Source: Acidobacteriota bacterium
GTDB taxonomy: Bacteria > Acidobacteriota > Blastocatellia > RBC074
Direction: 5' to 3'
Assembly (NCBI GenBank): GCA_017991275.1
Contig: JAGNMH010000299.1
Coordinates: 1-6,849 of the forward strand
DNA: 6,849 bases
Under the pieces are notes generated by a model, which worked only from the letters and a program-made list of their open reading frames with translations, was not told the origin of the DNA and did no database searches. A program made the translations under genes and the position numbers. Positions 6,465 to 6,849 of this stretch are shown here, one piece after another; position 1 is the first letter of the stretch; the number at the start of each line of letters is the position of its first letter.

Positions 6465-6500
6465 CGGTACCGCTTGCTCACGCGCGCGGTACCCTACCGA
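6465..6500 (-). repeat. single repeat unit with GGTACC-flanked hairpin, related to 4213-4287
   Basis: Read on the minus strand from 6500, the unit begins TCGGTAGGGTACCGCGCGCG, followed by TGAGCAAGCGGTACCG. Arms GGTACCGC (6466-6473) and GCGGTACC (6486-6493) are perfect complements around a 12-nt spacer. The start TCGGTAG and the core GCGCGT-A/G-AGCAAG are shared with each arm of the palindrome at 4213-4287, with extra bases GGTA inserted between them. It fills the only other sizeable gap of the cluster, 3 nt after the upstream stop. No T-run follows in the direction of transcription, so it is unlikely to be a terminator. Confidence 0.72.
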
Positions 6501-6502
6501 AC

Positions 6503-6849
6503 CTAGAAAAGTTCGCGCCTTCGTTCGGCGTCCAAACGTCGTTTCAAAATCGGATAAACCTGACGGGCAATGTCGTCTAAATCCGGCGCGACTCTCGCGG
6601 AAGTGGCGCGTGTCGCTGTTGTCATCTTGTCGTTGGGCGTCGCAGCATCGGATTCAGTTGGTGGCGATTTGGCATTTGCCTGTGACTTGGCTTGTCCGAA
6701 CAATGCTGCCCCGTCGGCAGCCGGATTGGCGGCCTCTGTCCATTGTTTCAACACTTCCATTGGCGAAAACTCAGGCCATTCACTTGAATTCTTGGTCCGG
6801 CCGACAAAGGGTTTGGGAATGCCTGCCAAACCTTCGTTTGATACACCGC
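6503..6849 (-). CDS. hypothetical eCIS-linked protein, N-terminus beyond window
   Basis: The frame is open from the right edge to TAG 6505-6503 and shows at least 115 residues. There is no ATG near the edge: a TTG at 6829 is in frame, but open codons (GVSNEG) lie before it, so the true start is probably outside the window. The visible part begins with a Pro-containing segment (GIPKPFVGRTKNSSEWPEFS), followed by MEVLKQWTEAANP, then an Ala/Ser/Thr-rich, probably disordered stretch. It ends in a charged amphipathic helix, DLDDIARQVYPILKRRLDAE, followed by RRRELF. I do not recognise a named family. From memory, small proteins with a similar (I/V)A-x-x-VY-x-x-x-x-RRL-x-x-ER ending are encoded just upstream of the LysM adaptor gene in actinobacterial eCIS clusters. 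A role in particle assembly is inferred only from position. It sits 55 nt before the LysM gene, with a repeat unit between. Confidence 0.7.
   Translation of the reverse strand, partial: GVSNEGLAGIPKPFVGRTKNSSEWPEFSPMEVLKQWTEAANPAADGAALFGQAKSQANAKSPPTESDAATPNDKMTTATRATSARVAPDLDDIARQVYPILKRRLDAERRRELF

Overview
All real genes in this window lie on the minus strand, so transcription runs from the right edge to the left. Seven or eight co-oriented genes are packed almost end to end and encode the spike and baseplate of a contractile injection system of the extracellular type (eCIS; relatives include the Serratia antifeeding prophage Afp, Photorhabdus PVC, and the tailocin-like particles of Streptomyces and other phyla). 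The assignment rests on gene order and on recognisable family motifs in the translations. No database search was run.

In transcription order: (1) the 3' end of an unrecognised gene with a charged C-terminal helix (6849-6503, cut by the window edge); (2) a spike-tube adaptor with a C-terminal LysM domain, Afp7-like (6447-5788); (3) a VgrG/gpD-like spike, Afp8-like (5795-4299); (4) a PAAR spike tip, Afp10-like (4188-3796); (5) a gp25-like baseplate wedge protein, Afp9-like (3788-3396); (6) a baseplate J-like wedge protein, Afp11-like (3388-1301); (7) a short tail protein I, Afp12/TIGR02242-like (1304-750); (8) a protein with an N-terminal FHA-like segment followed by Ig-like NEW3/COG1470-type repeats (737-1, cut by the left edge). 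The junctions are 4- or 8-nt overlaps or gaps of 7-12 nt, as in one polycistronic, translationally coupled unit. The sheath, tube, AAA+ ATPase, tail fibre, terminator and cargo genes are not in the window and should flank it.

Only two gaps are larger, 55 nt and 110 nt, and each holds a copy of the same palindromic repeat family. The 55-nt gap (6448-6502) has a single unit. The 110-nt gap (4189-4298) has two units head to head, forming a near-perfect 31-bp-arm palindrome. This single-versus-inverted-pair arrangement recalls REP and BIME elements, and it is the least expected feature of the window.

The host cannot be fixed from this sequence. The moderate GC content, the compact eCIS of the TIGR02242/TIGR02243 type and the style of the repeat are compatible with a soil or freshwater bacterium. 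I associate this repeat style, from memory only, with Acidobacteriota such as Blastocatellia. In the assembled particle, the LysM adaptor would join the inner tube to the VgrG trimer, PAAR would cap the needle, and gp25, the J-like protein and tail protein I would form the wedges around it. The Ig-like protein probably acts at the periphery or in an accessory role.
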